Below, one piece after another: positions 11,413 through 22,851 of a stretch of DNA of 64,000 bases; positions within the stretch are counted from its first letter, which is position 1; each line of letters begins with the position of its first letter. The notes beneath the pieces are model-generated. The model saw only the letters and a program-made list of their open reading frames with translations, did no database searches and was not told the origin of the DNA. Where the stretch lies: NCBI GenBank assembly GCA_031761405.1, contig JASEVX010000003.1, forward strand, positions 68,301,044-68,365,043, in the 5' to 3' direction. The stretch comes from Serripes groenlandicus (taxonomy: Eukaryota; Mollusca; Bivalvia; Cardiida; Cardiidae). Both the position numbers and the translations under genes were made by a program.

Positions 11413-12553
11413 ACTTTGTTTGTGTTTAGCTAAATTCTATACAGGACTCACAGAGAACTGCTTTTCATTCCAATTGACCCACTGGTTACAGAGGAGAAGA
11501 TGTTGACTGATGACGCACGACGGACGACGCATGCCGGACAAAAGGCGATCAGAATAACTCACCTTGAGTACTTCGTGCTTAGGTGATCTAAAAATACAAT
11601 GGTAATTTATGTGCAGTCCAACATTGTGTAGAAGAGATCAAGATTTGATGAGTAGAAGTCGTCAGGACACTGTGACGTCTTTTCTTTCGCGCAGTCATAT
11701 AATTCCCGTACTTTTCCATCTTCTGAAAAGCGACACTCCATGGATAAATGTATCTTCCCTTGCTGTGACTAGAAGCCAGTTTGTCAACACTTAGGACCAT
11801 CTCATAGGATTAGGCATCCAGCATATGAAAAGAATTGAAGATATCTGGAAGAAGTGTGTACAAAACCTGCAAATAATACTTCCTAATATCATTAGCAAAA
11901 TTACTAATAACAATAACAACAACGATATATCAATATCGTTTATATTATCATTCGATTTAGTTTTGCTCTTCAAAAATGAACCATTTGGCAAGTCGGAAAA
12001 GTTTAAATAAACATCATTGTGTGCACATTTGCTATATCAGTCCTGAGTGAACTGTTATTTTGAACTTTTGAAAATAATAGATATCTTGTTTGTGTGGTTA
12101 CACGATTAAGAGCTTTTCTCTTTAACTTTTTGCTTATTTGCTGGAAAATAATAGTATGCTCTTCACTCTATTTTTCTTTTCAACCAACTCGTCCCCAAAA
12201 GTATAACACAAAAAGTAGCCGAGACCCTTCTGAAACGGTTGCCATGAAAGACAAATTCATTTACGACCAGGTATTTGCGTATCCTAGTTTCTTGTTTAAG
12301 GGAGAGTGCGTATGTGAAGTTGTTACAGAATCAGAGACAATGCGTTCCGCACTACCTATGATGTAACATCAAATACTTGTGTCACGGTTAAACCACCAAT
12401 TAATATGGCTTGAACAATTATCGAAATCTGAAAGAGGAATTTGAAAGTGACTGTTTTTATCTATTAGATACAATAAACAAGTGCTATTATATATATATAT
12501 ACAAAATGTATTCCTTTAAGTGACTGACAATAGGTCAATCGAAAAAGGTCACT
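11413..12553. other. No gene supported
   Basis: Contains a fragment of a dispersed repeat near 11500-11575 (minus strand: GGTGAGTTATTCTGATCGCC then GTCCGTCGTGCGTCATCA). Several 60-90 codon frames on both strands overlap and show no domain. Confidence 0.4.
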
Positions 12554-12740
12554 ATCAAACAGTATCATTGATATTATTTAACCCTTTCCCACATAAAGAC
12601 CCTTTATGTGACTTTTTAAAACATTGTGGCAATATCATGAACATGCACTTTACAATATGATTCAGTATTTGCCAACTCAAGTTATAGCAATTATTTGTCA
12701 AAGTTTTAAGGAAAATGTCTTCTGGTTTTGTGTTACTTAC

Positions 12741-12931
12741 AACATTTCTGATGTCTACAGTCATTTGTGGCCACCAGTAACGCAATCTTATAGCACTGTT
12801 AGTCTTATTGAAGCCACTATGACCACCAATAGCACTGCTATGGAACTCCCTCATGATAGCATCACTGGCTCCATTTTTCACAACAGTTACATGTTTCAGT
12901 GACTTTTGCAATCTCTTGCACAGAACATCAC
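12741..12931 (-). CDS. Internal exon of a Ty3/gypsy-type integrase (H2C2 zinc-binding domain)
   Basis: A 191-base exon with both splice signals on the minus strand: acceptor TTTACATTTCAG before 12931 and donor GTAAGT after 12741. Translated with phase 1 at entry and phase 0 at exit it gives 63 complete codons. The centre reads REFHSSAIGGHSGFNKT and then RLRYWWPQM, the His-His half of the HHCC domain at the N-terminus of gypsy integrases (family pattern: hydrophobic-x-x-x-H-x5-GGH-x-G-x-x-KT, then Y-W-P-M). The CC half would fall in the next exon, which was not found: downstream DNA enters a MITE fragment at about 12580. A spliced integrase exon suggests a host-captured gene or an intron-containing element; it may also be a decayed copy that kept its flanks. 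The exon has no stop codons. Confidence 0.6.
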
Positions 12932-13559
12932 CTGAAATGTAAATAATGGTCTATGAAATTTTGCTAAAGATTGTTGTATGGCTAATTAAATTTACACAAG
13001 ATAACTATTAACAATTTAAGAACAGATACAGGTAATTAACTAATTGATTTTCAGCTGTTACTTTACAAACAATTAGAAGTTTTTATATTTTACCATCACA
13101 TTTGTATTCTACTAAAATGATTTTTAAATTCAGTTACAAACAAATGTACTGGGATCACACTGCATGTACGTGCAAACTTCTTTCTGTGGATATTGTTCAA
13201 CCAGATACCACAACATTCTAATGCAGTTTTGTGGTCTTTGCACATGTATGAAACAGCAAGCACAAGGTGCAGAAGAGGATCAGACTGTATAGATATGAAG
13301 GTTAATCTTGGCCTGCATATTGCATGAGGGATATTCTAATATATAGGGACACATGTGCGGGTTAAATGTATTTGTTATGCTCTTTTGTAAATACAAATTC
13401 ACATAATTTTGTTAATATGTATTTTGTCACATTTTGTTAAGGTTTGTGGGTATATATATCAATGCCCTACAGATCCTAATTCTTAAACAATGTTGAGAAC
13501 ATTGTGAGTATAGATGATAAAGTAATTAACTCTTTCAGCGCCGTATTTCTAAATCCAAC
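12932..13559. other. No gene; fragments of the 405-bp repeat family
   Basis: Short stretches (for example TGGCTAATTAAATTTACACA near 12977 and CAGCTGTTACTTTACAAACA near 13054) match pieces of the array that follows. Nothing else is recognised. Confidence 0.5.
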
Positions 13560-15330
13560 TCTTCTATTGTATATTTTTTATTTTACATTGCTTGTATACT
13601 TCGGGAAAGATTGTAAAGTATCAAGCCTTGGTTTTTTAAGCCGTGAACATTGTAAGACTTATGTTTATGTATACATGTAAGGAGTTTTTATGTATATTCC
13701 TTTTAAAACTATAGGAAACAGTGGGCAGTTTGCATAAATGAGTCTTGGTTTTTCAAGCCATGAAAATTGTAAGACTTGATCAAACGATGATAAGAAGCTA
13801 CTTTGGAAGTTGTCATGGTTCCAAAAGAACAAAAGTCTGTATTAAATAGCATTTTTAACAAGTAAATTAATTTTAGAATGGCTAAATAAATTTACACAAT
13901 ATTAATATTTGGGTTTGGACCAAGGTTTGAAACATAATTTGTAGCTGTGAAAAATATCAGACTATATGAAAATGGCATATATATAGCTCATAATGGGCAG
14001 ACTTTTGTTGCCACAATGTTTCCAAATCCATACAATAATCATTGTTTTATTTATGTGAACTTCCCATGTTTATGTATACATGTAAGGAGTTCTTATGTAT
14101 ATTCCTTTTAAGACTACAGGAAACAGTGGGCAGTTTGCATGAATGAGCCTAGGTTGTTTAAGCCATGAAAATTGTAAGACTTGATGAAACGCTGATAAGA
14201 AGCTACTTTAGAGGTTGTCATGTCTCCAAAAAAACAAAAGTCTGTATTAAATAGGATCTTTAACAAGTAAATTAATTTTAGAATGGCTAAATAAATTTAC
14301 ACAATATTAATATTTGGGTTTGGACCAAAGTTTGAAACATAATTTGTAGCTGTGAAAAATATCAGACTATATGAAAATGGCATATTAATTATAGCTCATA
14401 ATGGGCAGACTTTTGTTGCCACAATGTTTCCAAATCCATACAATAATCATTGTTTCATTCTCGTCAACTTCTCATGTTTATGTATACATGTAAGGAGTTC
14501 TTATGTATATTCCTTTTAAGACTACAGGAAACAGTGGGCCGTTTGCATGAATGAGCCTTGATTGTTTAAGCCATGAAAATTGTAAGACTTGATGAAACGC
14601 TGATGAGAAGCTACTTTAGAGGTTGTCATGTCTCAAAAAAAAAAAAAAGTCTGTATTAAATAGGATTTTTAACAAGTAAATTTAACTTAGAATGGCTAAA
14701 TAAATTTACACAATATTAATTTATGGGTTTGGACCAAAGTTTGAAACATAATTTGTAGCTGTGAAAAATATCAGACTATAATATGAAAATGGCATATATA
14801 ACTTATAATGGGCAGACTTTTGTTGCCACAATGTTTCCAAATCCATACAATAATCATTGTTTCATTCTTGTCAACTTCTCATGTATGTATACATGTAAGG
14901 AGTTCTTATGTATATTCCTTTTAAGACTACAGGAAACAGTGGGCAGTTTGCATGAATGACCCTTTGTTGTTTAAGCCATGAAAATTGTAAGACTTGATGA
15001 AACGCTGATAAGAAGCTACTTTAGAGGTTGTCATGTCTCCAAAAAAAACAAAAGTCTGTATTATATAGGATTTTTAACAAGTAAATTAATTTTAGAATGG
15101 CTAAATAAATTTAAACAAGATTAATATTTGGGTTTAGTATGGGGATCAAAGTTTGAAACATAATTTGTAGCTGTGAAAAAGATCAGACTATATGAAAATG
15201 GCATAGAAAGCTCATATTATGAGCAGACTTTTGTTGGCACAATGTTTCCAACTCCATACAATAATCATTGTTTTATTCATGTCAACTTCCCATGTTTACA
15301 CATACATTTTTTCAAAGTCGGCTACTACTG
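13560..15330 (+). repeat. 405-bp tandem repeat, four main copies
   Basis: The phrase TAAGGAGTT(C/T)TTATGTATA occurs at 13678, 14083, 14491 and 14896, spacings of 405, 408 and 405 bases. Within each unit the same blocks follow in order: CAGTGGGC(A/C)GTTTGCAT, AAGCCATGAAAATTGTAAG, TTTAACAAGTAAATT, AATGGCTAAATAAATTTA, AATTTGTAGCTGTGAAAAA and TTGTTGCCACAATGTTTCC. Copies 2-4 are very similar and the first is older. TTTTGTTGCCACAATGTTTCC resembles the central arm of the TTAA MITE, suggesting the unit grew around a MITE remnant. Confidence 0.9.
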
Positions 15331-15450
15331 ATATGATGTATGTGGAAATAGGAAGGACATTAATTGATACCAGTGCACATTTTAAGAAAAGATATAGTTA
15401 ATTAGCACCCTTTACTTAACACAAAATAAGGAGTTTTATGTATATTCCTT

Positions 15451-15681
15451 TTGACCCTTTCCAACATACAGACGCTTTCTGACACCTTTGCAGCAGATGC
15501 GTTTTGAAATCATTGTGGCAAAAGGAGAAACTGCTTGAAACAAGCAATATCTCCTTTTGCCACAATGTTTTCAGCTCTTTTCCATAAGAATGTTTTCATT
15601 TAAGGAGATTATCCATAATTGTGCCTAGTTGTTTCCAAAGTCGTCTGCTGCAGATTTGCTGTATGTGGGAAAGGGGTAAGA
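15451..15681. mobile_element. TTAA palindromic MITE copy
   Basis: Left end GACCCTTTCCAACATACAGA, right end TGTATGTGGGAAAGGGG. The TTAA target is degraded on the left. The central hairpin is GAAACTGCTTGAAACAAGCA with partner. Inserted in the 405-bp repeat. Confidence 0.8.
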
Positions 15682-16318
15682 TTAATAGAAACTGTGGACT
15701 GTTTGAATGAATATATGAGCCTTGGTTTTTAAGCCATGAAAAATGTAAGACTTGATGAAACGATGATAAGAGCTACTTTGGAGGTCGTCATGGCTCCCAA
15801 AAAACAAACAACTGTATTAAATAGCATCTTTAACAAGTAAACTGATTTTAGAATGGCTAATTAAATTTACATAAGATGAATTGTTTGGTTTTGTATGGGG
15901 ATTACAGTTTGAAACATAATTTGTAACTGTGAAAAATATCAGACTATATGTAAACGGCATATATAGCTCATAATTAGCAGACTTTTGTTGCCACAATGTT
16001 TCCAAATCCATACAATAATAATTTTTTCATTTATTTCAACTTCTCATGTTTATGTATACATGTAAGGAGTTCTTATGTATATTCCTTTTTAGACTTTAGG
16101 AAACAGTAGGCATTTTGCATGAATGAGTCTTGATTTTTTAAGCCATGAAAATTGAAAGACTTTATGAAACAATGATAAGAAGCTACTTTGGAGGTCTCCA
16201 TGGCTTCCAAAAAACAAGTTAAAAACATAATTTGTAGCTGGTAAAAAATATCAGACTATATGAATGCACAGATAGGTAGCTAAAATGTAATCACAGCTTT
16301 AAAAATCCATTGGGAGTG

Positions 16319-16546
16319 TTAACCCTTTCCCTCATACAACAATTCTTAGGCAGACAAATTTGATCATATTTTGTTAAATTTGTTTTTTCTCTATAATTGA
16401 ATTGATAACCTATGACTAAAAGTTGAAAACATTGTGGCAAAAGGAGAAATTGCTCATATTGAGCAATTTCTTCTTTTGTCACTATGTTTTCAAAAAGCTG
16501 TCTTCTGCAGAGGCATCAGAAAGCGTCTATAAGATGGAAATGGTTA
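16319..16546. mobile_element. TTAA palindromic MITE copy
   Basis: Bounded by TTAACCCTTTCCCTCATACA and GATGGAAATGGTTAA, with TTAA at both ends. The central hairpin is AAATTGCTCATATTGAGCAA. It separates two copies of the 405-bp unit. Confidence 0.85.
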
Positions 16547-17040
16547 AAGGTCTATGTAACAAGTAATTACATTGAAAGATGGCTGATTTTTCATTAAACA
16601 CAATGTTAATGTTTGGATGGTGTATGGGGAAATATTTTTGTGTTAACACTTTCCCACCTTTGAAACAGTAGAGACAACTAGAAAACATTCAGGGCAATAG
16701 AAGACACAGCTCATAATGTGCGACTTTTGTTACCACAATGTTTCCAACTCCAAACAATAATCATTGTTTCATTCATGTCGACTTCCTATGTTTATATATA
16801 CATGTTTTCAAAGTCGACTTCTACAGATATGATGTATGTAGGAAATGTGTAGGACATAAATTATACCAGTGCTCATATTAAAAGAAATTAATATTCTAAA
16901 GAAGAATAAGATTAGTTAATTAGCAGCTGTTACTTTACAAACAATAAGGAGTTTCTATGTATATTCCTTTTAAGACTATAGGAAACAGTGGGCAGCTTGC
17001 ATGAATGAGCCTTAGTTTTTTAAGTCAAAATTTATTTTAA

Positions 17041-17344
17041 ATTTTCAATTAATACAATTGAGTATACAAAAAAATATAACAGTTTCGGGATAACTAGGTT
17101 ACGAAATCATTGTAATCCTGTTTACAACTGACTTCCCATATTTATGCATACATGTTTCAAAGTTGTCTACTGCAGAATTTGGAAGACATATTCATAGACT
17201 TATTGTCAACTAATTTTTATTACTGGTTTAGGCAAGGATTGCCTCTGTACAAAATACCTTTTATGTAGAAGATTTCATTTTTTTTTTTATAATGTTGTCT
17301 TCGGTTGACTAACCCCCGACCTTTATGTCATCATATTCAGTGGT
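17041..17344. other. AT-rich, no feature recognised
   Basis: Only a short piece related to the 405-bp unit (near 17130-17175) and a T run at 17278-17290 are seen. Confidence 0.4.
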
Positions 17345-17453
17345 ATCCATGGCAGTGCCTGAAATGAGGGCTGGCCCGAAAAAAAAATTTGGGCAAGTAA
17401 AATTTTAGGATTACTGGCCCAAATGATATAGTGCAAGCCCAAATATTTTGGAC

Positions 17454-19765
17454 AAATTTTTGCCCCTGTTTCTCGTTCGCACTGGTTTTTATTTTTGCCC
17501 TGGGTCCGTTCGCACCGTATTTTAAGTTGTGGGTGATGTGTAAAGATATAAAATGTAACTGGAACAATTCTAATGACTTTTTATATTTCAGATAATCCGA
17601 GCCTTCTCTGACCCTTACACATTTTTGACATTTTATTTTGCTGTGTAGGGTCAGAGGAACTCCATAATTTTTTGGCAAGAGGAGTAATAACTCATGATAA
17701 TTTTGAGTGATGAGTAACGCCCAAACAACCATGAGTATTTTAATAAAGAATAAACTGTTAGTGACAAATGTAACATGTAAAACAACAGTTCAGTTCCTGA
17801 TATAGAATGCTGGTTATTCTTATATTGTCAAGTTCTGTTCAGTAAATGTTTACAATTTGACATAGCTTAGTCAAAACATTTTGTTTTTGTTTTCTTGACT
17901 CTTGGTTTATAGTCCGACATTAATCGCCTCTTTCTTCTTGAATTTGACAACCATTCAGAGGCAAACTCTTCAAGCCATCAATAAAAAACTGTTTGTTTGC
18001 CCTTTATCGACCCTAGATCTTAGAGGTGGGTCGGTAGGTCGGAAAAATAATTTATTTTCTGGGAGGGGAGGATTAATAAACTAATATGAATGTTGAATGA
18101 CCTAAAATCATACAAGCTGCCCTGTTTCAGTGACTTTGTTGTTTTGCAAATGCTCTTCAATTTGAAGAGTTCTATGCTATCAATGTTTTTTGTGGTCTCA
18201 AGTGTAAACATATAAGTACAGAAAAGATTTTTTGGATAGGTCACAGCCCTTTTTATCATGTAGAGGGTGTGCGTTAAGTGCAAAAATACAACTTGGGAAA
18301 ACCGAATACACGTGACCATTCCAGCCAATCGTATTTGCGAAAATGTAAATCAAAACTAATTTTATTCGAAAGCCAAAATATATGCGGTAAACGTCATCAA
18401 TATTGGGGCCATTGAATATGCATAAGACATGTATCGATTGTAAACTTCGGCTAATATTGCAAAACTGAAAGTATATTCCTTCCTAGCCTTCCTAGCCACT
18501 CGGTAAATCTCGGAAATGAACTGCAATTACCGCGATTTGTCAAAGAAATAACCCTGTAAAAGATCGACGATTAGAAATGCATATTACTCGGCCGAAAAAT
18601 TTCACTCCCCAAAAAATATGCTGGTGCCTCAAATCTTACCTCGGAATTCGCGAGTTTTCTTAAATTCGAACCCTGTAAATGAGTCATTCTCAAAATTGGT
18701 CAAAATTGAAAAGGACAAAGACTAAAAACTAAATTTGTTTGCAATTAACTTTTATTGATAAAATATGAACTCGGAACATTTGTAGAATACATGAACATTA
18801 AAATGATATCTTAAAAAACTTAATTTAAATGAATAACAAACAGTTATAGTTCATCGGGTTTTAAAAATATCCTTACCGTAACACTCTTTTATTAGTGCAG
18901 TAAAACTGTAACTTTTCTCCCAAATCCATATTTTCATGATTGATTAAGAGAAATAACTCAAAAAATTGTTTTGGGAAATAAAAATGGATTGAAATGTCAT
19001 TTTAAAGGTTTAAATTTTAAAAAACCATAAACTCATGTACAATACTTTGAAAAATCGAGATGTTTTTATCCAAATTTAATTCAATAAAACTAAAACTCAA
19101 TGTGTTATGTTACATGATTATGAAATGCAACTTGGGATGCATCTTATTTTATACTTATCTTTTATTTTAAGATCACAAGCTTGACAAAAAATAATAAAAT
19201 ATGCTGTGTTACAGAAAGGAAAGTGATGTTACAGGATGGAACTGCTTTGTTACTGGAAATAATTTCCCCCATAAAGATATAAATTAATTGTTACGCAACG
19301 TAGCAATTGAAAAATTTAGTATTTGAGAGTCTTTAAATGTCATGGAACAGCTGACAAAATCTTCTGTAATAACTGCTTGATATATCTATATACTCATAGG
19401 AAACAAAGTGTTACAGGAAGGAATTTCAGTTGTTATAGTAAAGAAAGTTATATTCTTCAACAAACAATTTGTCTATAGTTGTTTTTAACATAATCAATAT
19501 TAATTGTCTGTGAAATATCTAAAAACAACAGACAATATATTCACTTAATATAACATCATAAAACTGCAAAAATAATGTTAACAACAACAAAGAACAAACA
19601 ATTCTTCCTTTAATAATATCGAAAACAAATTATATTCCAATGATAATCTGACATTCTTTTCAAAATTGATCATCCTTTTACAACATACAACAGACTTACA
19701 CTTTAAAACGGTTAAGCAAAACTATGGAAAATCTGCAAAACTGACAGTATAACTCTTGAATAAAG
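17454..19765. other. No gene supported in the left part of the inverted block
   Basis: A minus-strand frame (17337-17732) contains the FGPVI...FRHC end sequence and otherwise low-quality residues. At 18300-18560 CpG density rises and a CCAAT (about 18332) is present, which could mark an old promoter, but no first exon was found. The remainder is AT-rich with several GTTACAG-type motifs. Confidence 0.35.
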
Positions 19766-19769
19766 ATAA

Positions 19770-19882
19770 ACAAATGTGAGAAACGGAGATATTGCTTATC
19801 GCAAGCAATTTCTCCTTTGGCTACACTGTTTTTGAAAGTCCTCTGCTGCAGATGCGTCAGTTTGTGGGAAAGGGTTATTCAA
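19770..19882. mobile_element. Half copy of the TTAA MITE
   Basis: Contains the central hairpin (GATATTGCTTATCGCAAGCA and partner), then CTCTGCTGCAGATGCGTCAG and the right end GTGGGAAAGGGTTA. The left terminus is missing. Confidence 0.65.
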
Positions 19883-20100
19883 ACACTTTTCAGAGTTTAC
19901 CAACGTCTGTTTTATATTTCTGTTTTATATTTCTGCATGTACATGTACCTATATTTTCATCATCAGGACTTCCTTTACATTGAAATTTATTTTATTTGTT
20001 ACTGCAATGGATGCCCAAATTTCTTTATCAACCTCAAAATAAGATCCAGAATTTTCTTTGGGTTGTGGAATAAATGCGTTCTTTCATACTCAACAATAAC

Positions 20101-21572
20101 TTATTTCCCAATATATTCAGAGCTAGATCGAACCATTTTAGTATCTGTTATGCTTTCAACTTCTTCTACTCCTCCACTCTCAACTTCCATATTCTCTATC
20201 CCTCTTCTCTCGACTTGCACATTCTCTTTCCCTCTATTCTCAACTTCCATATTCTCTGTCAACTTCCATATTCTATGCTCAACTTCTGCACTGTCTGTCC
20301 TTTTATTCTCAACTTCTATCTTCGATTTAATCACAATGTCTACATTCACTCTCCTTTCGTTTTCAACTTCTACCTTCTGTGTCCCTCTATGCTCAACTTC
20401 TACATTCTCACTATTTTTAACTTCTACATTCTCAGTCCCTCTATGCTCAACTTCTACATTCTCAGCCCCTCTATGCTCAACTTCTACACTCTCTCTATGT
20501 TCAATTTCTACATTCTCAGCCCCACTATGCTCAACTTTTACATTCTCTATCCCTCGGTGCTCAACATCTACATTCCCTCTATGCTCAACCTCTAAATTCT
20601 CTTTCTCTCTATGCTCAACTTCTACATTCCCTCTATGCTCAACTTCTACATTCTCAGTCTCTCTATACTCAACTGCTACATTCTGTCTATGCTTAACTTC
20701 TACATTCTCAGTCTCTCTATACTCAACTTCTACATTCTCTCTATGCTCAACTTCTACATTCTCAGTCTCTCTATACTCAACTGCTACATTCTGTCTATGC
20801 TTAACTTCTACATTCTCAGTCTCTCTATATTCAACTTCTACATTCTCTCTATGCTCAACTTCTACATTCTCAGCCCCTCTATGCTCAACTTCTACACTCT
20901 CTCTATGTTCAACTTCTACATTCTCAGTCCCTCTATGCTCAATTTCTACATTCTCAGTCCCTCTTTGCTCAACTTCTACATTCTCTGTCTCTCAGTGCTC
21001 AACTTCTACATTCCCTTTATGCTCAACCTCTAAATTCTCTTTCTCTCTATGCTCAACTTCTACATTCTGAGTCTCTCTATACTCAACTTCTACATTCTCT
21101 CTATGCTCAACTTCTAAATTCTCTTTCCCTCTATGCTCAACTTCTACAATCCCTCTATGCTCAACTTCTACATTCTGAGTCCCTCTATACTCAATTTCTA
21201 CATTCTCTCTATGCTCAACTTCTACATTCTCAGTCTGTCTATACTCAACTTCTACATTCTCAGTCTGTCTATACTCAACTTCTACATTCTCTCTATGCTC
21301 AACTTCTACATTCTCAGTCTCTCTATACTCAACTTATACATTCTCTCTATGCTCAACTTCTAAATTCTCTTTCACTCTATACTCAATTTCTACATTCTCT
21401 CTATGCTCAACTTCTACATTCTCAGTCTGTCTATGCTCAATCTCTACATTCTTTTTCCCTGATGTTTTATCTGTTTTATATCTTTGCTGTTCTTTGACCA
21501 AATAGTTGGATCTTTATCTGTTTTCTCTAAACTTTCGTTGTTGTTCAGTTGTTCAGCATTTGACATTGCCAT
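20101..21572 (-). pseudogene. Broken glutamate-rich repeat ORF overlapping the minisatellite
   Basis: On the minus strand an acceptor-like TTGCATTTCAG precedes an ATG at 21572. A 42-codon frame follows (MAMSNAEQLNNNESLEKTDK and onward) and ends at 21444. One frame over, the reading continues TSGKKNVEIEHRQTENVEVE and then repeats of NVEVEHRE/NVEVEYRETE. One in-frame TAA lies at about 21336. From there to 20101 roughly 410 codons are open, ending in a non-repetitive tail (EVESITDTKMVRSSSEYIGK). A frameshift plus one nonsense codon would explain the break. The hydrophilic E/V/H/R/N repeat is more protein-like than the overlapping plus-strand frames. Since those plus frames are also open, repeat composition alone could explain it. 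Confidence 0.3.
20160..21455. repeat. 24/30-bp minisatellite, about 48 units
   Basis: The core is CTCTATGCTCAACTTCTACA then TTCT (24 bases), often extended by CAGTCT or CAGTCC to 30 bases. Alternation of 24- and 30-base units gives a 54-base super-unit over much of 20.6-21.4 kb. A block at about 20430-20560 is repeated near 20850-20960. All lengths are multiples of three, so frames stay open on both strands: plus 19817-21070 (STSTF-type), plus MLNFYILS-type, and minus NVEVEHRE-type. The left end (20160-20340) is diverged. Confidence 0.95.
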
Positions 21573-21634
21573 TATGCCTGAAATGCAAGATATTTGTTGT
21601 TATATTACTATCATAATGATTTAATAGGTCTGTT

Positions 21635-21670
21635 CTGGGGGGTGGGGTGGGGGGGGGGGGGGGGGGGGGG
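21635..21670 (+). repeat. Run of 22 G preceded by GGGG tracts (G-quadruplex candidate)
   Basis: TGGGGGGTGGGGTGG leads into an uninterrupted G run from 21649 to 21670. Four or more G tracts are available for intramolecular quadruplex folding on the plus strand. It is just upstream (minus-strand sense) of the candidate ATG at 21572. Length may be unreliable because homopolymers are hard to sequence. Confidence 0.75.
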
Positions 21671-22794
21671 TTGTGGTACGACTTACTATTGTAATTTGGT
21701 GAATTGGGGTGTTTTGTTTTCCTGGAACACCCCTTATGCAATTTTAGTAATACTATTATTATTATTGAATTTTCATTCCAGTAACATAACATTTCCTACC
21801 CATAACACAATTACATTTACAATTTGATTGAATTCTCACTCAATGTAATATCACACCGTTAGGGGAAATGGTCAAAATGGTCAAATACTGTTACTTGGAA
21901 ATTTATTTAATAAAAAAAAAGGACACATTTGACATTTTTGTTGATAAATGTTCCCCAATTTTCCTTCCAGTAATGAAGCGATTCCCTCCCGTAACCCAAA
22001 ATATAGTGAAATGACAAATGTATTGTTATAGAATGTTTAATGTTACCACTTTCACTTCTGAAACATTTCCATTATACCATGGAAACTATTTAAAAGATAA
22101 GAAGAACCAAACTGTTTTAAACTGTAACAGTTTTTGAAAACTATTATTTTTATATTCCTTCCTATAACAAATTTATTCTTTCCTGTTACAGAAATATGCA
22201 GGAACAAAAGAGTACTGATTGTCACAAGCTTTACACACACACATGGTACCAAACAAGAACAAATGTATAATAAATCAATTAATAGCAGTAATTACGAAAA
22301 CAATGAAAGATGACAATCAACCCATTCTTATTTATGTCATTTTTCTTCCTTCCTGTAACAATATTACTCTTTCCTGTAACATAAATATTAGATTATGAAA
22401 TATTCAGAGGTAGGATATCTTTATATAACTACACATCACCTATAATTAACAGAACATTGTTTCAACAATTATGTATACATTATCTCCAAAATATATATAA
22501 TAGTGAAATCTTAAAAATCTTTTAATACTCTTTATTTATTCTTTCCAATAACAAAATCGAACTTTCCCATAACATAAAATAGCGATACAGGAAAGAAAGT
22601 TACAGGAAGGAAGAACTCGAAGTCAATTCCAAATTAAAAAATGAATGGTCCCTGTAGAGGATTCCCAACATGCTGGAAAGTTTTAGAACTACCAAAGGTT
22701 TAAAACATCTTTATGTTTATGAAATCACTGAAATTTAAATAGGACTTTGAAGCAGTTACAGTAAAGAACTCATTAGAATATATTTTACAGCAAT
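21671..22794. other. No gene; recurrent TTCCTTCCTGTAAC-type motifs
   Basis: Motifs of the form TTCCT(T/K)CC(T/A)GTAAC recur near 21778, 21965, 22157, 22185, 22352, 22370, 22545 and 22595. The same motif in the opposite orientation occurs at 19.2-19.45 kb, supporting the inverted layout of the block. No coding frame is supported. Confidence 0.45.
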
Positions 22795-22800
22795 ACTCAC

Positions 22801-22851
22801 TGTGAATGTCCGATATCTTTTCACTTCATCGCAGTGTTTACAAAGCAGCAT
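22801..22851 (-). CDS. Possible first exon with a C-x2-C zinc-finger start
   Basis: An ATG at 22851 opens 17 codons (MLLCKHCDEVKRYRTFT) that end exactly at a strong donor, GTGAGTATT, at 22800. Two TGA codons lie directly upstream in frame, so the ATG is the natural start. C-x2-C followed by a basic/aromatic stretch would suit the first half of a C2H2 finger. No second exon was found downstream on this strand. It may be a remnant inside the inverted block. Confidence 0.25.

Larger units (their letters stand above)
15331..17040 (+). repeat. Dispersed, interrupted copies of the 405-bp unit
   Basis: Further copies of the phrase TAAGGAGTT occur at about 15427, 16063 and 16945, with matching blocks at 15690-16020 and 16100-16260. 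They are separated by MITE insertions at 15451-15681 and 16319-16546, which accounts for the irregular spacing (531, 636 and 882 bases). A further piece lies at 26160-26270. Confidence 0.8.

Noticed and set aside
19817..21070. 417-codon plus-strand ORF (CSTSTFS repeats)
   Set aside because: It starts within a MITE remnant and runs through the minisatellite. The minus frame has better protein character and unique ends.
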